Positions 6,635 to 7,774 of a stretch of DNA of 7,774 nucleotides are shown one piece after another. The stretch is from Bacteroidales bacterium UBA2716 (GTDB taxonomy: Bacteria > Bacteroidota > Bacteroidia > Bacteroidales > UBA932): positions 3,645 to 11,418 of the forward strand of contig DEKS01000006.1 in NCBI GenBank assembly GCA_002354005.1, read 5' to 3'. The position numbers were made by a program, and so were the translations under genes. The notes beneath the pieces were generated by a model. It saw nothing but the letters and a program-made list of their open reading frames with translations, did no database searches and was not told the DNA's origin. The first letter of the stretch is position 1; each line of letters begins with the position of its first letter.

Positions 6635-7774
6635 TTATTGCAGTTTTTTCAAAATGGAATGGGCCTTCTCTAAAGAATCCACACCGCGGGAAACGGTCCG
6701 GAGCCTGCCGCCGTCCTGGTTGAACTTGTACTGGGTGGGGTTCTCGTTCACCCGGCCCAGCACCGTCTCGAACACCTTGGACTGGTAGTAACCGCCCATG
6801 GGATTGCTCACAAAGAACATGATTTGCATGCCGTTCTTGATAATGATTTTCTCAAATCCCATCTGTTGGCCCAAGTTTCTGATTTTCACTACATACAGCA
6901 GGTTTTCCACCTCCTGCGGAAGCGGACCGAAGCGGTCGGCCACCTGGGCGCCCAACCGGTCAATCTCCCGTTCGTCCGTCATGGCATCCAGCATCTTGTA
7001 AATGCGAATTTTCTCTGCTGTAATGTCTATGTAATCGTCCGGAATAAAGGCGGGTTTGTCGGTTTCGATGGTGCAGTCGTCCACGTATTTTTCCTGCGTG
7101 GAACGCGTACTGAAGCCGGTTTCCATTCCCAGCTCTTCCATGGCTTCCGACAGAATCTTCTGGTAGGTCTCGTAGCCCATGTCGGAAATGAAGCCGCTTT
7201 GCTCTGCACCCAGGAGGTTGCCGGCGCCGCGGATATCCAAATCCTGCATGGCAATATTGAAGCCGCTGCCCAGGTCGCTGAACTCCTCGATGGCCCTCAG
7301 CCGCCTCCGGGCATCGTCCGAAAGGCTCACGAGCGGCGGGACAATGAGGTAGCAGAAGGCTTTTTTGTTGGAGCGGCCCACGCGGCCTCGCAGCTGGTGA
7401 AGGTCGCTCAGGCCAATGTTCTGCGCCTGGTTGATGATGATGGTGTTGGCGTTGGGAATGTCCAGGCCGTTTTCCACGATGGTGGTGCAGAGCAGAAGGT
7501 CATAGTCGCCCCGCATAAAGGCTAACATTCTGTCTTCCAGATCTTTTGATTCCATCTGGCCGTGTGCCACGCAAATTTTCATGTCCGGCACCAGGCGGTG
7601 GAGGATATCGGCAATGGCGGGGAGTTCCTCTACCCGGTTGTGCAGAAAAAATACCTGGCCGCCGCGATTGAGTTCATAATTAATGATGCTCTTTATCTCG
7701 GACTCGTTAAAGAGGATGATTTCCGTCTGGATGGGAATGCGGTTGGGCGGCGGCGTCTGGATGATGGACAGGTC
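6635..7774 (-). CDS. mfd: Transcription-repair coupling factor Mfd, C-terminal part (cut by window edge)
   Basis: The last 379 codons are present; the frame stays open to the right edge. Full Mfd is about 1,100 residues, so roughly two thirds (UvrB-like region, RNA polymerase-interacting domain, helicase motifs I-III) is outside. In fragment numbering: DLSIIQTPPPNR at 1-12, the start of the second RecA-like domain near GGQVFFLHNRVEEL (38-51), motif V TTIVENGLDIP (97-107), motif VI HQLRGRVGRS (126-135) and the translocation (TRG) motif with GSGF and the GAGNLLGAEQSG segment (169-194). The C-terminal regulatory domain D7 follows at about 239-345. Family knowledge: Mfd is a dsDNA translocase that dislodges RNA polymerase stalled at lesions and recruits UvrA. 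The TRG motif shared with RecG and the D7 domain separate it from RecG. It ends with TAA at 6635, with no terminator-like hairpin before coaX. Confidence 0.97.
   Translation of the reverse strand, partial: DLSIIQTPPPNRIPIQTEIILFNESEIKSIINYELNRGGQVFFLHNRVEELPAIADILHRLVPDMKICVAHGQMESKDLEDRMLAFMRGDYDLLLCTTIVENGLDIPNANTIIINQAQNIGLSDLHQLRGRVGRSNKKAFCYLIVPPLVSLSDDARRRLRAIEEFSDLGSGFNIAMQDLDIRGAGNLLGAEQSGFISDMGYETYQKILSEAMEELGMETGFSTRSTQEKYVDDCTIETDKPAFIPDDYIDITAEKIRIYKMLDAMTDEREIDRLGAQVADRFGPLPQEVENLLYVVKIRNLGQQMGFEKIIIKNGMQIMFFVSNPMGGYYQSKVFETVLGRVNENPTQYKFNQDGGRLRTVSRGVDSLEKAHSILKKLQ

Noticed and set aside
1..7774. Mobile element, CRISPR array, tRNA or defence system
   Set aside because: No terminal repeats, regularly spaced repeats, tRNA-like folds, or nuclease, toxin or transposase genes are visible; the seven genes fill the window.

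Overview
This window is a compact stretch of seven genes, all on the minus strand. Read 3' to 5' in window coordinates (the direction of transcription) the order is: the C-terminal part of mfd (cut by the right edge), coaX (type III pantothenate kinase), a FadL/OmpP1-like outer-membrane beta-barrel protein, a secreted TPR protein, an LptC-like lipoprotein, a PpiD/SurA-type peptidyl-prolyl isomerase, and the N-terminal part of ychF (cut by the left edge). Protein content and style point to Bacteroidota, most likely Bacteroidales. The evidence is: a type III rather than type I/II pantothenate kinase, a LptC that begins as a lipoprotein, a FadL-like barrel next to a TPR protein, A-rich upstream regions without clear Shine-Dalgarno sites, and one TAnnTTTG-type promoter element. 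Coding regions are fairly GC-rich while spacers are strongly AT-rich. I cannot name a genus.

Layout from right to left: mfd ends at 6635 and coaX starts 18 bases later. coaX overlaps the start of the barrel gene by 23 bases. A 46-base AT-rich spacer precedes the TPR gene. The TPR stop codon abuts the proposed GTG start of lptC in the same reading frame. A 76-base spacer, holding a probable promoter element and an inverted repeat, precedes ppiD. ychF begins 11 bases after ppiD stops. No gap reaches 300 bases; there are no RNA genes, mobile elements or CRISPR repeats that I can see.

Functionally this is a housekeeping and cell-envelope block. The central part (barrel protein, TPR protein, LptC, PpiD) is concerned with outer-membrane biogenesis: LPS transport, folding of exported proteins, and two exported proteins of unknown exact role. 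The flanks are core cytoplasmic functions: transcription-coupled repair (Mfd), coenzyme A synthesis (CoaX) and the ribosome-associated ATPase YchF. I found no convincing undescribed system. The points most worth a second look are the diverged active-site motifs in CoaX, the single-stop in-frame junction between the TPR gene and lptC, and the regulatory-looking spacer in front of ppiD.
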